Below, in pieces: positions 34,107-44,580 of a stretch of DNA of 64,000 nt. A program made the position numbers and the translations under genes. The DNA lies in the NCBI GenBank assembly GCA_030512335.1, contig JAULSU010000004.1, positions 2,604,001 through 2,668,000 on the forward strand, read 5' to 3'. The stretch is from Immersiella caudata (taxonomy: Eukaryota; Ascomycota; Sordariomycetes; Sordariales; Lasiosphaeriaceae). The notes below the pieces were generated by a model, which had not been told where the DNA came from, searched no databases, and saw only the letters and a program-made list of their open reading frames with translations. Position 1 is the first letter of the stretch. Every line of letters starts with the position of its first letter.

Positions 34107-35682
34107 TCACTCCCCCTTTCTCTCAGTCCCCTCACCCTCACCCTTCAAAACCCCCTCTGAAAACTCCACAAACATGCCAAACGCCCTCTCCACATCCGCC
34201 CGTTCGGTACTCCTCACACTCGTAACCATCCTAATCGCAAACCGCCCCTCCAACACCGTGCTGGTGACCCACATCTTCCCACACCCATCCACCCTCCTCT
34301 CCAACTCCTTCGTCCTCCTATTCGCCTCCTCCTCATCCCTTCCCTTCATCCTAAACACCGCAAGCGCAAACGCCGGCGGCGTCAGAATCTCAAAGAGATC
34401 ATCCCTCTCGCGAACCCAAGAAGCAAAGGATTCTCCAAGGGAGGTGGTCTTTCGGATATATGCCCGCAACCCTGACGCGCCGTAGGAGCGAAGGACGAAC
34501 CAGATCTTGAGCGCGCGGAAACGGCGGCCTAGGGGAATCTGCCACTCGCGGTAGTCGGTTACGAGGCCGCCTTGGGAGTGGGAGTTGTTGTACACGGCTT
34601 GGTTGATGGTGAGGGCGCGGATGAACCAGGCCCGGTTGCGCACGTAGAGGCACGAGGCGTCAAAGTTGGTGAGGAGCCATTTGTGCATGTTCATGTTGAA
34701 GGAGTGGAAGGTGGAGGTGGTGGGGAGGGAGGTGGCGGTTTGGTGCTCGGGGCAGACGAGGGCGGCGCCGGCATATGCAGCGTCGATGTGCACCCAGATT
34801 TCGCCGGGGGAGGAAGCGTGAGTGGAGAGGGTGGAGGAGATGGAGGGGAAGTCGTCGACGGCGCACGTGTCGGTTGTGCCGAGGGTTGCGGTGAGGAAGA
34901 AGGGCTCGAGGTTGCGGGCGCGGCAGGATTCGATGGCGGCGGCAAGGATGGGGCCGGTGAGGGCGTAGTTGGTCTCGGAGGTGACGGGGATGGTGATGAA
35001 GCGAACGCCCAGGATGAGGGCGGCCTTCTTGGTGGAGCTGTGGGTTGCGGACGTGGCAAGGGCGACCATGCGCGAGCGCTTGACGGCGATGGCGTCCTCG
35101 CGGGCCTCGCCTTCGAGAGAGGACGGGATGGTTTCGGCGAGGTACTTCTCGCGAGCGGCGACCATAGCGGTTAATACAGCTTCCGAGGCGGAGCCTTGGA
35201 TGACACCGCCGCCGTTGGTAGAGCCGGTGGAGAGGAAGCACTCGGGCAAGCCGAGGAGCTTGGCCAGCCAGTCAAGGACGATGGTCTCGAGCTCTGTCAC
35301 GGCCGGGGAGCAAATCCAGTTGAAGGCGGCGGCGCTGAGGGCTGCGCTGTACAGCTCGCCAAGGATGGATGGGTAAGAGCTAGCGCAGGGAAAGAATGCG
35401 TGGAAACTTGGGTGTTGCCAATGGGTAATACCAGGCATGATCTTCGCCTCAATGTCTTGTTGGATGTCACTCCATTCTTCGCCATCTTCGGGAGCTTCGC
35501 TCGGAAGAAGCTTTCTCAGGTAGCCCGGTTCAACGGTGGATTTGACTGGTCGCTCGCTGATATTGTCATAGTAGCTGATGACTGCATTCAGGGGTAAGCG
35601 ACAGTCAACAGAAGTTGAACGATGAAGACTCACTCTCATCAATCGATGAAACAGCGGCCTCTCTGAAGCCCTTGGAGTCCAT
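34107..35682 (-). CDS. Aromatic-L-amino-acid decarboxylase-like PLP enzyme
   Basis: The coding sequence is 507 codons in two exons, 35682-35634 and 35581-34107. It is a group II pyridoxal-phosphate decarboxylase, the family of tyrosine, tryptophan and DOPA decarboxylases that release CO2 from an aromatic amino acid to give the amine. The N-terminus (VKSTVEPGYLRKLLP) and the substrate region (GITHWQHPSFHAFFPCASSYPS) match the family. The cofactor phosphate is held near GSASEAVLTAMVAAREK; the PLP-ring Asp lies in VHIDAAYAGAA (about residue 283); the Schiff-base lysine is in NMNMHKWLL (about 317). The usual family spelling is NPHKWLL, so NMHKW is a modest variant. The start is fixed by a 49-nt first exon encoding MDSKGFREAAVSSIDE, which splices in phase 1. 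The substrate cannot be told from sequence. The gene sits beside a HET remnant and a small secreted protein gene, a context common for accessory metabolism. Confidence 0.9.
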
Positions 35683-35993
35683 CTTCAGCTGCCGTGCGGT
35701 CCTCAAGTTAACTAGCTATAGGTGCTTCGAGTCGCTAAGGACTGGCGCTCCGTTTTGAAGTAAATACCAACACAAAGGGGTGCCAGCAAGTCTTGGAAAG
35801 GGATTGATTGTCTTCTGTCACTGATTGCCTGCATGTTACAAACTCACGGCAGAGGCCGAAGATCGGCTGCCGCATTTTGCCTCAGTGGGTGGGTTTTGAC
35901 CCAACTAACCGTCAACGTACATATACGCCTTTCCCATTGCATGACGAAAGGTAGCGTCGGATATTAGTAGGCGCGGGGTTGAAGACAAAACAT
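35683..35993. other. Intergenic spacer
   Basis: This 311-bp spacer lies between the decarboxylase start and the stop of the small secreted protein gene, both on the minus strand. It must hold the decarboxylase promoter. No motif was recognised. Confidence 0.5.
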
Positions 35994-36465
35994 CTACATT
36001 TCTCGATGTTTGTCGACCACGGCGTGGCACTCTTTGTCGCAAGATATTTCACCGGGAATCTACGAAGCATGCAGTTAGATGGGAATTGATTAGCAGGGGA
36101 AATTGGCCCAACTTACCCACGGCATGCCGCCCAGTCCTTTCTCGAAACCACAGCAACACATTGGCTGAGGCTTGTACTCAAGACACTTTTCTAGACTATC
36201 AACTTTTCCCGGCCCTAGGGTATTCGATTGTTAGTTTTGACAAAAATAAGGGCTGGACTTCGGGTGCGTTTGCAGTACCAATGCATTTGACCTGGTCGCC
36301 TTTGTAATCCAGTTTGTCACAGCAATAGGATATTAAAGGAGATGGACAACTGTTTTCACTCTGAATATCCAGATTTAAAACTTTCATGTTGGTGTCAAAT
36401 GGGACGTTTCTCCCCGCTGCCGAGCAGACGACGAGGGCGCCGGAGAGGGCCGGTGGAAAGCGCAT
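35994..36465 (-). CDS. Small secreted cysteine-rich protein candidate
   Basis: The model is 116 codons in three exons: 36465-36279, 36214-36117 and 36059-35994. The first intron (GTACTG to CCCTAG, with branch-like ACTAAC) is in phase 1; the second (GTAAGT to TTCGTAG, with CTAAC) is in phase 0. The N-terminus MRFPPALSGALVVCSAAG looks like a short signal peptide. The mature part has a spaced cysteine series: SENSC, then SYCCDKL, QVKC, LEKC, PMCCCGF, ISC and KEC. Spacing C-x7-CC-x11-C-x11-C-x8-CC partly recalls hydrophobins, but the segments between are too charged for a good hydrophobin and there is an extra Cys. The three exons together give one frame with cysteines spread across all of them, which chance splicing would not easily produce. 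An ATG nine codons upstream (36492) is an alternative start but would spoil the signal peptide. Function is unknown; an effector-like or surface role is only inferred. Confidence 0.6.
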
Positions 36466-37192
36466 CTTTTGAATCGTGCCTTCACTGGCCAATCTTCGAC
36501 GAGGTTAGTGACCGGTCCAGTCCGAACGTTGGGGGCTCAAGCCGTGGGCGGTTGCTTTATATGGCTGCGATGGGTAAATCCGGTCAATCCTACCTTTGGG
36601 AAGGATCACCGAGGCCTTCCAGACTGTTGGTTGGCGATCCGTGACTGGGGGGTTAGGTCGGTACTCAACTGGCATCTCTCCGTGCTGACATGCCTCATCC
36701 ACTGCCGTTAGCCGACGCTGCAATATGCATAAATGCCTTGCATGAGGGCATCGTGAGGAACAAGGGTATTCCCTTCAATCTGTCCGACCACTGAAGTCAA
36801 TTGGATAATCAGATGAAAGTCGCAGAGAAAGCCGGACCACACAAATATCGGACGAGCCAAGACCAGGGCTTGGCGCTTCCCGCGATGTGGACCCACCTCG
36901 ATCGAGAGAGCACAGGCCACTTGGTGAGGATCTTGGTTGGGTTACAGTGGGACACCTGGTGACGTCGTCCCCACGTTTCTCCAACTCCACCTCAACCAGC
37001 TGTCCGGATCCCCATGATCTAGAGCTGCCCATCATCACCGCCTCACTTTCGCCAAGCTGTAAGGATTTACACGGGCACTACCTTCAATCGATTGCGTTTT
37101 TTTTGTTTTTTTTTTGAATACCGAAGTCTCGAGTTCAACCAACGCGTTCCCCTGCCGCCTCTTTATTGTGGCCTTTCTGCCCAGCCGACGCC
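36466..37192. other. Divergent spacer, promoter region
   Basis: The spacer lies between the small secreted protein gene (-) and the TMEM16 gene (+). The last ~100 bases before 37193 include a run of T residues interrupted by single G bases near 37088-37115 and a C/T-rich leader. No gene is seen. Confidence 0.5.
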
Positions 37193-39745
37193 ATGGCGGG
37201 GCTCGCGACCTTGACTGGTGATAAGAAAGACGAGGCCGGGCTCAAGTCCAACTTCGAGTAAGCCCAACGGCAGCCCCTGTGTTAGAAAATCCCAAAATTT
37301 GGAGGCTGAAGCTTGTTTTCTGTGCAGTGTCGACTATGTGATCCACTACAAGCTCCCCGCATCGGGCGCAAAGGCAGAAACCGCAGAAGCGGAGGCCGCC
37401 TTCGTCCAGCTCATCCAGGCCCTCGCCGACGTGGGCTTCGCGACCGAAGTCCGCAACGGCGGCAAGTCTTCGCTGCTCGTCTTCACAAAGATCGCGTCGG
37501 ACAAGCTCCTCAACAGCCAAGTATACCGTTACCGGGTGCAGGATTGGCTGTATGGCGTCCGCACTGCCGCCCCCAACCAGGACCTCTCCAAATACTTCGA
37601 AGATGAGCCTGTCACCGAGGCAGAGCGGTTGCGCCTTGCGTATCTTCTCATTACCAAGCCCAAGAATGAGGGTGGCGCGGGCATCACCCCCAAGGTCGGC
37701 CAGTGGCAGCACGTGGCATCCATCTTCCCGCTCCATGACCATGCCTTCAACCGCCAGTGGATCAAGCAGTGGAGCACAAAATATTATCTCAATGACGACG
37801 ACATCAACCAGATCCGCGATCGCTTTGGCGAGAAGGTTGCTTTTTACTTTGCCTTTCTCCAGTCATACTTCGCCTTCCTGCTATTCCCGGCCGCCTTTGG
37901 CTTCGCTGCCTGGCTCGTATTGGGCCAGTTCTCGTGGTTCTATGCCGTCGTGAACTGCCTGTGGTCTGTTATCTTTTTTGAACACTGGAAGATGAAGGAG
38001 GTTGATCTCGCCGTGCGGTGGGGCGTTCGCGGTGTTTCCAAAATCCAGCATCCGCGCCCGCAATTCCAGTTCGAGAGGGAAGCCCAAGACCCTGTAACAG
38101 GGGAGATTATCAAGGTGTACTCGCCATTCAAGCGTCTGGTGAGGCAATTACTTCAAGTTCCGTTTGCGGTGGCATGCATTACGATTCTGGGGAGCTTGAT
38201 ATTAGGCTGCTTTTCGATTGAAATTTTCATCAACGAGGTTTACGATGGCCCGTTCAAGCAGTACTTGGTAACTACCCCGACGTCTAAATGGGGCGCCCTA
38301 CTGAGTGCTAACACTTGCAGGCTTTCGTCCCTACAATTATTCTTTCTATCTTTATGCCCACATTCTCCACGTTGCTGACCAAGTTGGCGGAACGGCTTAC
38401 CGACATGGAAAACTATGAGACTATGGACTGTGAGCACATCAAGCTGCTCCGTGAAGATTCCGCTAACATGGAGCAGCCCATCAAGCCTCGTTCGTGCAAA
38501 AGATATTCGTCCTCAACTTTATCACTTCGTATTTGGGCATTATCCTTACCGCATTTGTCTACGTTCCGTTTGGACAGGTCCTAGTACCATATCTCGACTT
38601 CTTCAAGGTCACAGCACAAAAATTCACTGCTGAGGGGACAGCGCTCCCAACCAAGAACTGGGAGATCAACCCCGACAGACTTACCAAGCAGATCATCTAC
38701 TTCACTGTCACGGCGCAGGTGGTCAATTTCGCCACCGAGGTCATCGTCCCCAACGTTAAGCGCAAGGTGACCAAGACAGTTGAGAAGGTGGCTGAGAAGA
38801 ACGGGAACGGCCCTGCTATCAAGGATGTCCCGGAGGAGCACTCCTTCCTCAAGCGAGTCAGAGACGAGGCCGAACTCGATCAATACGACGTGACAGTCGA
38901 CTACCGTGAGATGGTCATCCAATTCGGTACGCTCCCTCCTTTTCCAACCCCAATCGTCCACTAACCAGTTAGGCTACCTCTCCCTCTTCTCCGTAATCTG
39001 GCCGCTCACCGCCTGCTCTTTCCTTGTAAACAACTGGGTCGAAGCCCGCTCCGACGCCATGAAAATTACCACCAGCTGCCAACGCCCCATCCCCTGGCGT
39101 GCCGACTCTATTGGGCCCTGGCTCAACTCCCTAGGTTTTCTCTCTTGGTTCGGCAGCGTTACTAGCGCTGCCATCATCTTTCTCTTCAAGGATAAGACCG
39201 GACCGGCTGGAAACCCTTGGGACATCTCTGCGTGGGCACTGCTCTTATCTATCCTCCTTGCAGAGCACGTCTACCTAGTCGTGCAGATTGTCGTACGGGG
39301 TGTGATTCACAAGCTGGATAGCCCTGGCCTGCAGAAGGAGAGGGCACAGAGGTTTGCGATGCGGAAGCAGTTGCTGGAACAGACATTTGGGCGGGATGTC
39401 AGTGATGAGTCGCATGGCCCTGGGCTGAGCGGGGGGGAGAAGATCACTAGGGCGGCGCTAGAAGAAGAGGCCAGGATGGAGTCTATCAAGGGGGGTTGGA
39501 GTCTGGAGCAGCAGTGAGTTGCTATTCCACCAAGCTGAAGGGATCTAAGGTGGCTAACATGTCTTCAGGTTCTGGCAAAGACAGCGGGGCGCAGGAGAGA
39601 CGATTCAGATTGGACGGGGCATGATTTCTGAGGTGAGTGATAGGTTTCCTGAAAAGGGGGCAGGCTTGGCTGCGGAATGAGGCGACTGACGGACCTACGT
39701 GGACAGATATCGGCATCGAACCAGACAAAGGCGAGTAAGAAGTAG
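37193..39745 (+). CDS. TMEM16/anoctamin family membrane protein
   Basis: The coding sequence is 735 codons in seven exons: 37193-37257, 37328-38267, 38321-38429, 38477-38926, 38973-39513, 39569-39632 and 39707-39745. Fungal TMEM16 proteins of about this length are calcium-activated lipid scramblases, and yeast Ist2 tethers ER to plasma membrane. The cytosolic N-terminal domain (VDYVIHYKLP, FATEVRNGGKSSLLVFTKI) leads to IRDRFGEKVAFYFAFLQSYF, the entry to the first membrane helix. About ten hydrophobic segments follow, with family motifs FFEHWKMKEVDLAVRWG, TQKIF-like FVQKIFVLNFITSYL and NNWVEARSDAMKITTSCQRP, whose acidic residues lie where the calcium site is expected. Exon 4 begins after a 47-bp intron chosen because it restores ENYETMDSHQASFVQKIF. 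The C-terminus is short and basic. A role as scramblase or tether is inferred from family. Confidence 0.92.
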
Positions 39746-40851
39746 CGTGTGGACCTGCGCAGGTTGAAGGAATCTGCCTTGGGCTGCGCCAAGGGTCTTC
39801 AAGTTTTTTAGGTCAATGGCAACGGGCGGGCTGCTTTGTTGGCAGATTCGACGGAGGGCAGTTTGATGCCATACCATACTTGGAAGAGATTGGATTTATT
39901 TTCCTAATGTTTAAAAGTAGAGCTCAGAGCCTTCCGTGGGGTTTTGGTTTCCATTTGCCTCCGCCCCGGGACGTGGGCCCTCGGCGGGGAATTGCACCAT
40001 GTTACACACACAGCCGGGATCTAAGCCGGCGCGAGGCTGGCAACGGGATCAACTGCCAGCTCACGGAGTGAGACGGCAATCTTCAATTGACTCAAGGCCT
40101 TGACAGGGTTTACCTACCTACCTACCTAAGGCACCTGGTAGATACCTAGTGAGATCCATGAGCTGATTCCAAGCGCATCGCGACAATCTGGAACCAAGAC
40201 CAATCAACCAAGCCTTAGTTGTACCACGATCTGTCCCACTGCTACTTGGCAGATTTTGGGTCAGGCTCGCGGGCTCAAATCAATCACTGCCACCATTGCA
40301 CAGGGCTTCCATGGCCGCTCCGGCACCTGCAGCGAGTCCCGCGTGCTGCACAGCCTCGTAGGCACAATACATGTATGCAAGCAATCTAGCGGCTCACCTT
40401 ACTGGCTGACCGCAGATTCGCAGAGCTGTGTCTCGCCAATCCGGTCACCGAAACGCCTTGTCGCCGGTGTACAATCCGTGCAGTTTGGAACGGTACGGGT
40501 AAGCATGGGGGACTAGGCTCGGTCTTTGACCATGCAAAACGTCCCGATGGCCTTGCAGCCTTGTGTGACAACTGGCCCCCCGTGTGCCGGCGAGGTGGCT
40601 TGGGGGAGCTTACCTGGCTTACCTTCAAATCTAGCTGTCAACCGGAGCGGATTGCTTTCTATGTTTCTCATGATCTTCCGACTTTTTTGTCGGCGTTGAG
40701 ACGTCGATTTAAGGGGTCTCGATACAACTGTTTGTTTGTGTGGGAACTCGGTGGGTGTTTATCGCCTCGTATGTGCTCGACCAAATTCGAATACGGCATA
40801 CGACAGGCTGATTTGATCATTTGACGCTGCAACTGGACCGATCGGCTCGAA
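39746..40851. other. Intergenic spacer with TACCTA repeats
   Basis: No gene is recognised in this spacer between two plus-strand genes. It includes a TACC-type repeat near 40110-40150 and a T-rich stretch near 40680. The last part is the promoter of the SH3-ended gene. Confidence 0.5.
40110..40150. repeat. TACC tetranucleotide repeat
   Basis: Four tandem copies of ACCT/TACC are followed by degenerate copies (GGTAGATACCTAG). The same TACCTA/TAGGTA word recurs in other spacers of this window. It is non-coding. Confidence 0.7.
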
Positions 40852-43075
40852 ATGGACGCCGATGTCCAGAATCTGGTGCTGTCATCATTCCAGGATGTCA
40901 TCGCCAAGGGGCGTACGGCACTCGAGAATGCGACCGCTGCGAATGAGATCCCTATGCAAAAGGCGGCACAGGGCTTGGTCAGCAATGGCGAGCGGGCATT
41001 GAAAAAGATCCAGCCGTTGTGTAAACGACAAGTTGACGAGTATGGCGGAAGTTTCGTGGATGCGCTAAAGGAGAACGGTATGCCTTCCCTCAACTCGGTT
41101 AGGAAAGTAAATTATATCACTGACCTGGACCAGACGAGATCTCAGGGTTTAGGGAGCAGATGAGCGAGATGTTGTGGGACTTGGAGGACTGCGTCGAGGC
41201 TGATGGCTTTGATGCCGAGGTGTATTCAAGGCTCCAAACGCTTCTAAGGACAGCAGCCTTGAGAACAGCGGACATAATTGTCAGGATGAAGCTGGAGAAA
41301 CGTTCCCCAGTTGTGGCTATCGAGCCCGCGGTGGCGGAAGCTGAAGTGCTCAACGGCCCTCCTGAACCAACGATCAACCCATGGAGCCCTGCCACATCTC
41401 TGCCAGAAGATGTCAGCACCCCCGAGGCAATCAACGGAGCGGTACGGCGGCCGCGAATACTCCCCGGCAGTGTACCCGCCAGCATCGAAGCATGGGAAGA
41501 CGCAATGGCTTCTTGGTCATCGCCCCGAATCGAAACTAGAACGCCCGTGGACCCAAAGCTCGTATTTCCACCCGACCGCCGATCACAAGCATCCTCGGCG
41601 CCACTGAAGGCCAGCTCAGTCGACACTCGGTCTGTAGCGTCGCCTAGATTTTCTCAAGCCAGCTCGGTGACCGGCTCTCTGCGCGGAAGGGACAGCGCAG
41701 TCAGCCCGGTGACCGACAGGACCTCGCTTTCGCCGCCGACGTCGCCTTGGGTGGCTCCCGCGCAACTTGCCGCGTCCATTGCCCAACCCTTTCCCGAAAT
41801 CTCCACGCCGTCCATTCCAAAGCAACCCGATCTTGAAGTCACCCCGCCCGTTTTTGATGACGGGCTCATCCCCGTCGCGCCCCAAGTCTCCCATGCCGGT
41901 CTCGAGGTGGCCCACTCCGTTCGGACGCCTTCCTTGACCGTCGACCAAAACTCGTCTTTTCATCTCCTCAAAGGTTTCTGCCCTGGCGCCAGGGCCTCGC
42001 TGTATGGGACCTTTGGCCTAAAGAAGGTCATGCAGCCGTCTGCTGTGCTCGGCGGTGGAATCCGGCACTCTGCCAAGTGTACTCACTGCATGTTTGAGCT
42101 GTCCTGGTCTCTCGTGGAAGCAGACTTGCAACGGCTCCCATCGGCGAACTACAAGACGTCCGGAGTAGGGTTCCGTCTCCGGTTTCTCTCCAAATCGCAT
42201 TTGGCAGCGAAAAAGGTCGATGATCAGATCTATGCCTGTCTGTTTTGTGTGGAGGCTGGGAGGACGAAGAGCGAAACAGATGCCACGGTGTGGTTCACAC
42301 AAAAGGGGCTGTTTGAGCATCTCTCGAGGCACGAACGGCCATTGCCGGAAGTCGAAGGCCTGGTCGTCATTGAAGGAGAAGAGATGTCTGAGAGTAGGAA
42401 AGATGACTATGACTTGAGGTTCTTCGAGCCGCCGCGGCCGAGGCGAGGGAATGGACCGAGCGAAGGGACGGCGATGGCGAGAGCAACGGAATCCTTCAGG
42501 ATGGTGAACGGGGCGCTGAGATCACCGAGCGATCGGGCAGCGGTATTGCAATTCGCCGTTGGGGCGAAGATTGGAGGGGTAGAATTCCCAGTGAAGTATA
42601 ACGGAGAGTGGGGAATGGGTTGGGCCGATGGGGTGAGGGCGGCGTTTCCGATAGACTGTGTAAAGTTGGAGTTGCCGTGGGAAGAGGGCATCTTTGACAC
42701 GATGCAAGTCCGGAGCACCGTCAGTGTTCAGAGAGCAGTGGCCAGGTGGAAGTTTAGTCCACCAAAAGATGTCAAGGATGGTGCGAGGTGGCTGAAGCTC
42801 GAGAAGGGCGAGACCATTGTTGGTGTCAGTTGTGAGTTTCACGTCTTTTGCAGTGACGCGCTAGATGCTGACCGAGGGCAGTCCCCCATGAGGATCATTG
42901 GTGTTGGTCGGGACGAAATTCTAAAGGGAAATGGGGGTTGTTCCCCGCTGCGTTTATCGAGCCGGGCAGTCTCGTCGAAGGAGGGCCCGCATCGTCTGCA
43001 GGAAGCATCCGGAGCCAAGAGAAACCCGGAGGCATGTTTTCGCGGCTGACAAACAGGAGAAAAAAGGATTCGTAG
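40852..43075 (+). CDS. Conserved fungal protein with C-terminal SH3 domain
   Basis: The coding sequence is 705 codons in three exons: 40852-41077, 41134-42831 and 42882-43075. The N-terminal ~130 residues are helical (VIAKGRTALENATAAN, DEISGFREQMSEMLWDLED). A Ser/Pro-rich disordered middle follows. A folded block begins near FHLLKGFCPGARASLYGTFG, with two CxxC-like pairs (SAKCTHCMFEL and YACLFCVEAG) and QKGLFEHLSRHERPLP, which together suggest a zinc-binding module. The last domain is SH3-like: RWKFSPPKDVKDGARWLKL, then GETIVGVSFPHEDHWCWSGR and KGKWGLFPAAFIEPG, with the WCW and the ALYDF-distal LFPAAF typical of SH3 domains. A 50-bp intron splits it, and only GTGAGT at 42832 to GGGCAG restores the reading frame. 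It is likely a scaffold or signalling adaptor. No known name is recognised. Confidence 0.82.
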
Positions 43076-43690
43076 AGGAGTTCGTCGGTGGGGTCGTTGA
43101 TCACTGGGGATGTGACCTTGGCAAAGTCGTCCAAGTCGTCTGTTTATTGAGGCTTAAATAGGTATGGGGATCGTCGATATTAAAGAATCTGGGCAAGGAA
43201 GTTTAGGAAGCAGGAGCCGTTTAATACCAATGTCCGAACCGAGTTAAATCTTTGATGAAGTGGGAAGTTTTTTGAAGTGGGGAGTAAATATTGCCCCAAG
43301 GCTTATCCGAAGTGTTTTGGCCTGGGTTTGTGGGGTAGGTAGATGGATGGCGGTTCCTTCACAGCCCAACTGCTCAAGGTGGGGGGAGAATGGGCACCAT
43401 TGTGCGCTCAGCGTCAACGTCCCAAGGCCAACGAACCTGCCCAGTCTTACCCTACAGTTTTTCGTTTTGTCCAATGGCTGCCCACCTGATTAGTTTCTTT
43501 GGCCAACTTGGAAGTATCAAAATGTGTTTTCGAAGAATACCCACTGAGAGCAGTTTTCCCCCATTCCCTTGCACGAAGACCTCATCTTGTATCTCTCACC
43601 TCATCCCCCCCCCTCTCTATCTCTCTCTCTCTCACCATCAATCATCCATCAACCACCTGCATTCACTTATAACCCCTTCAAATCATCACT
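43076..43690. other. Intergenic spacer with CT tract
   Basis: This spacer between two plus-strand genes ends in a C/T-rich leader that includes a CTCTCTCT run near 43617-43634. A TAGGTAGATGG word occurs near 43337. No gene is seen. Confidence 0.5.
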
Positions 43691-44350
43691 ATGCCAACCA
43701 GCGGCCCCCCTCTAACTCTCGACACTTCCCTTCCCCTCTACAATCCCACGACCTCCTCCCCAGCCAACACCTCAACTACAACCTCCCCCTTCTCAACCCC
43801 CACCTCCACCACACCAACAACAACAGCCACAATGTTCACCCCCACCACCACCATCACCCCTTCTTTCCCGCCCCCTCATACCCAGCTCCGCTCTCCCCTC
43901 CCCTTCCCCCTCTCCATGCCCTCCTCCTCCCTCCACCGCAACACCACCCCCTGGCCCTCCCCTCACCCTTACATCCTCCTCCACCTCCCTTCGCACCGCC
44001 CTCTAACCCTCCATCGCGGAACACCCACCCTCGCCTCTATATCACCCTCCAGCACCACCCCGCCACCAGGCTGTCTTCTCTGGCAAGTAACTGAGCACGA
44101 CAGCTGGCTGGGCCTCCGGAATACAGCAAGTTGGACATACCTGGGTAGAAACTTCACGGGCGGGGTGGAAGCTAACGCGGCACATCACAAGTGGTGGGAG
44201 TACTTGTGTGCGCGGGCTCATCCGGAAGGGGGGCATATATTGATGATTGTGAATATAGTTGCGCAAATGATGGAAAAGGTCGGGGTGGCTGAGGATGGGA
44301 TGGGGTTATGCTTGAGAGAGGAGGGGGCAAGATGGTATGTTTTCTTTTAG
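43691..44350 (+). CDS. Fungal protein of unknown function with a conserved C-terminal domain
   Basis: This is a single-exon frame of 219 residues. The first ~125 residues are Pro/Ser/Thr-rich and low complexity. The last ~90 are well structured: CLLWQVTEHDSWLGLRNTAS, SWTYLGRNFTGG, HHKWWEYLCARAHPEGGHIL and a closing block with GLCLREEGARWYVF. This resembles an uncharacterised domain family of Pezizomycotina, seen as WLGFRN...YLGHD...WExFxxRxHPxGGyxLL, that often occurs in lineage-specific copies. There are no signal peptide, membrane segment or catalytic motif that I can name. The Pro-rich part could be partly an untranslated leader, in which case the start is downstream, for example the Met at codon 47. 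Expression is not shown by the sequence. Confidence 0.6.
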   Translation: MPTSGPPLTLDTSLPLYNPTTSSPANTSTTTSPFSTPTSTTPTTTATMFTPTTTITPSFPPPHTQLRSPLPFPLSMPSSSLHRNTTPWPSPHPYILLHLPSHRPLTLHRGTPTLASISPSSTTPPPGCLLWQVTEHDSWLGLRNTASWTYLGRNFTGGVEANAAHHKWWEYLCARAHPEGGHILMIVNIVAQMMEKVGVAEDGMGLCLREEGARWYVFF

Positions 44351-44580
44351 CTTGATTTGTTTGTGTGCTTGGGACGAGGTTTAGCTAATGTGTACGAAGG
44401 GAGTTCATCCAGGTGCGGCCGTGATGGGTCGGAGAACGTGGGAAGAGTGTGTGGTATATTGGGTCAAATCGCCCCAGTAAATATTACCCTGTTGCCCCGA
44501 CATACCAATACGCCCCTGAAGCACTCCCCTGTGCACCACTCATGGGGATTGTCTGCCCTTGCCCCTGAAATACGCCAATC

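Noticed and set aside
34572..35174. 200-residue plus-strand Gly/Val-rich frame
   Set aside because: It is antisense to the decarboxylase and its repetitive GGG/EGG composition mirrors the high-GC third positions of that gene.
35994..36465. Assignment of the Cys-rich protein as a hydrophobin
   Set aside because: CC-x11-C and C-x8-CC fit, but the cysteine count, the CCC group and the charged interior do not. I kept it as an unassigned secreted protein.
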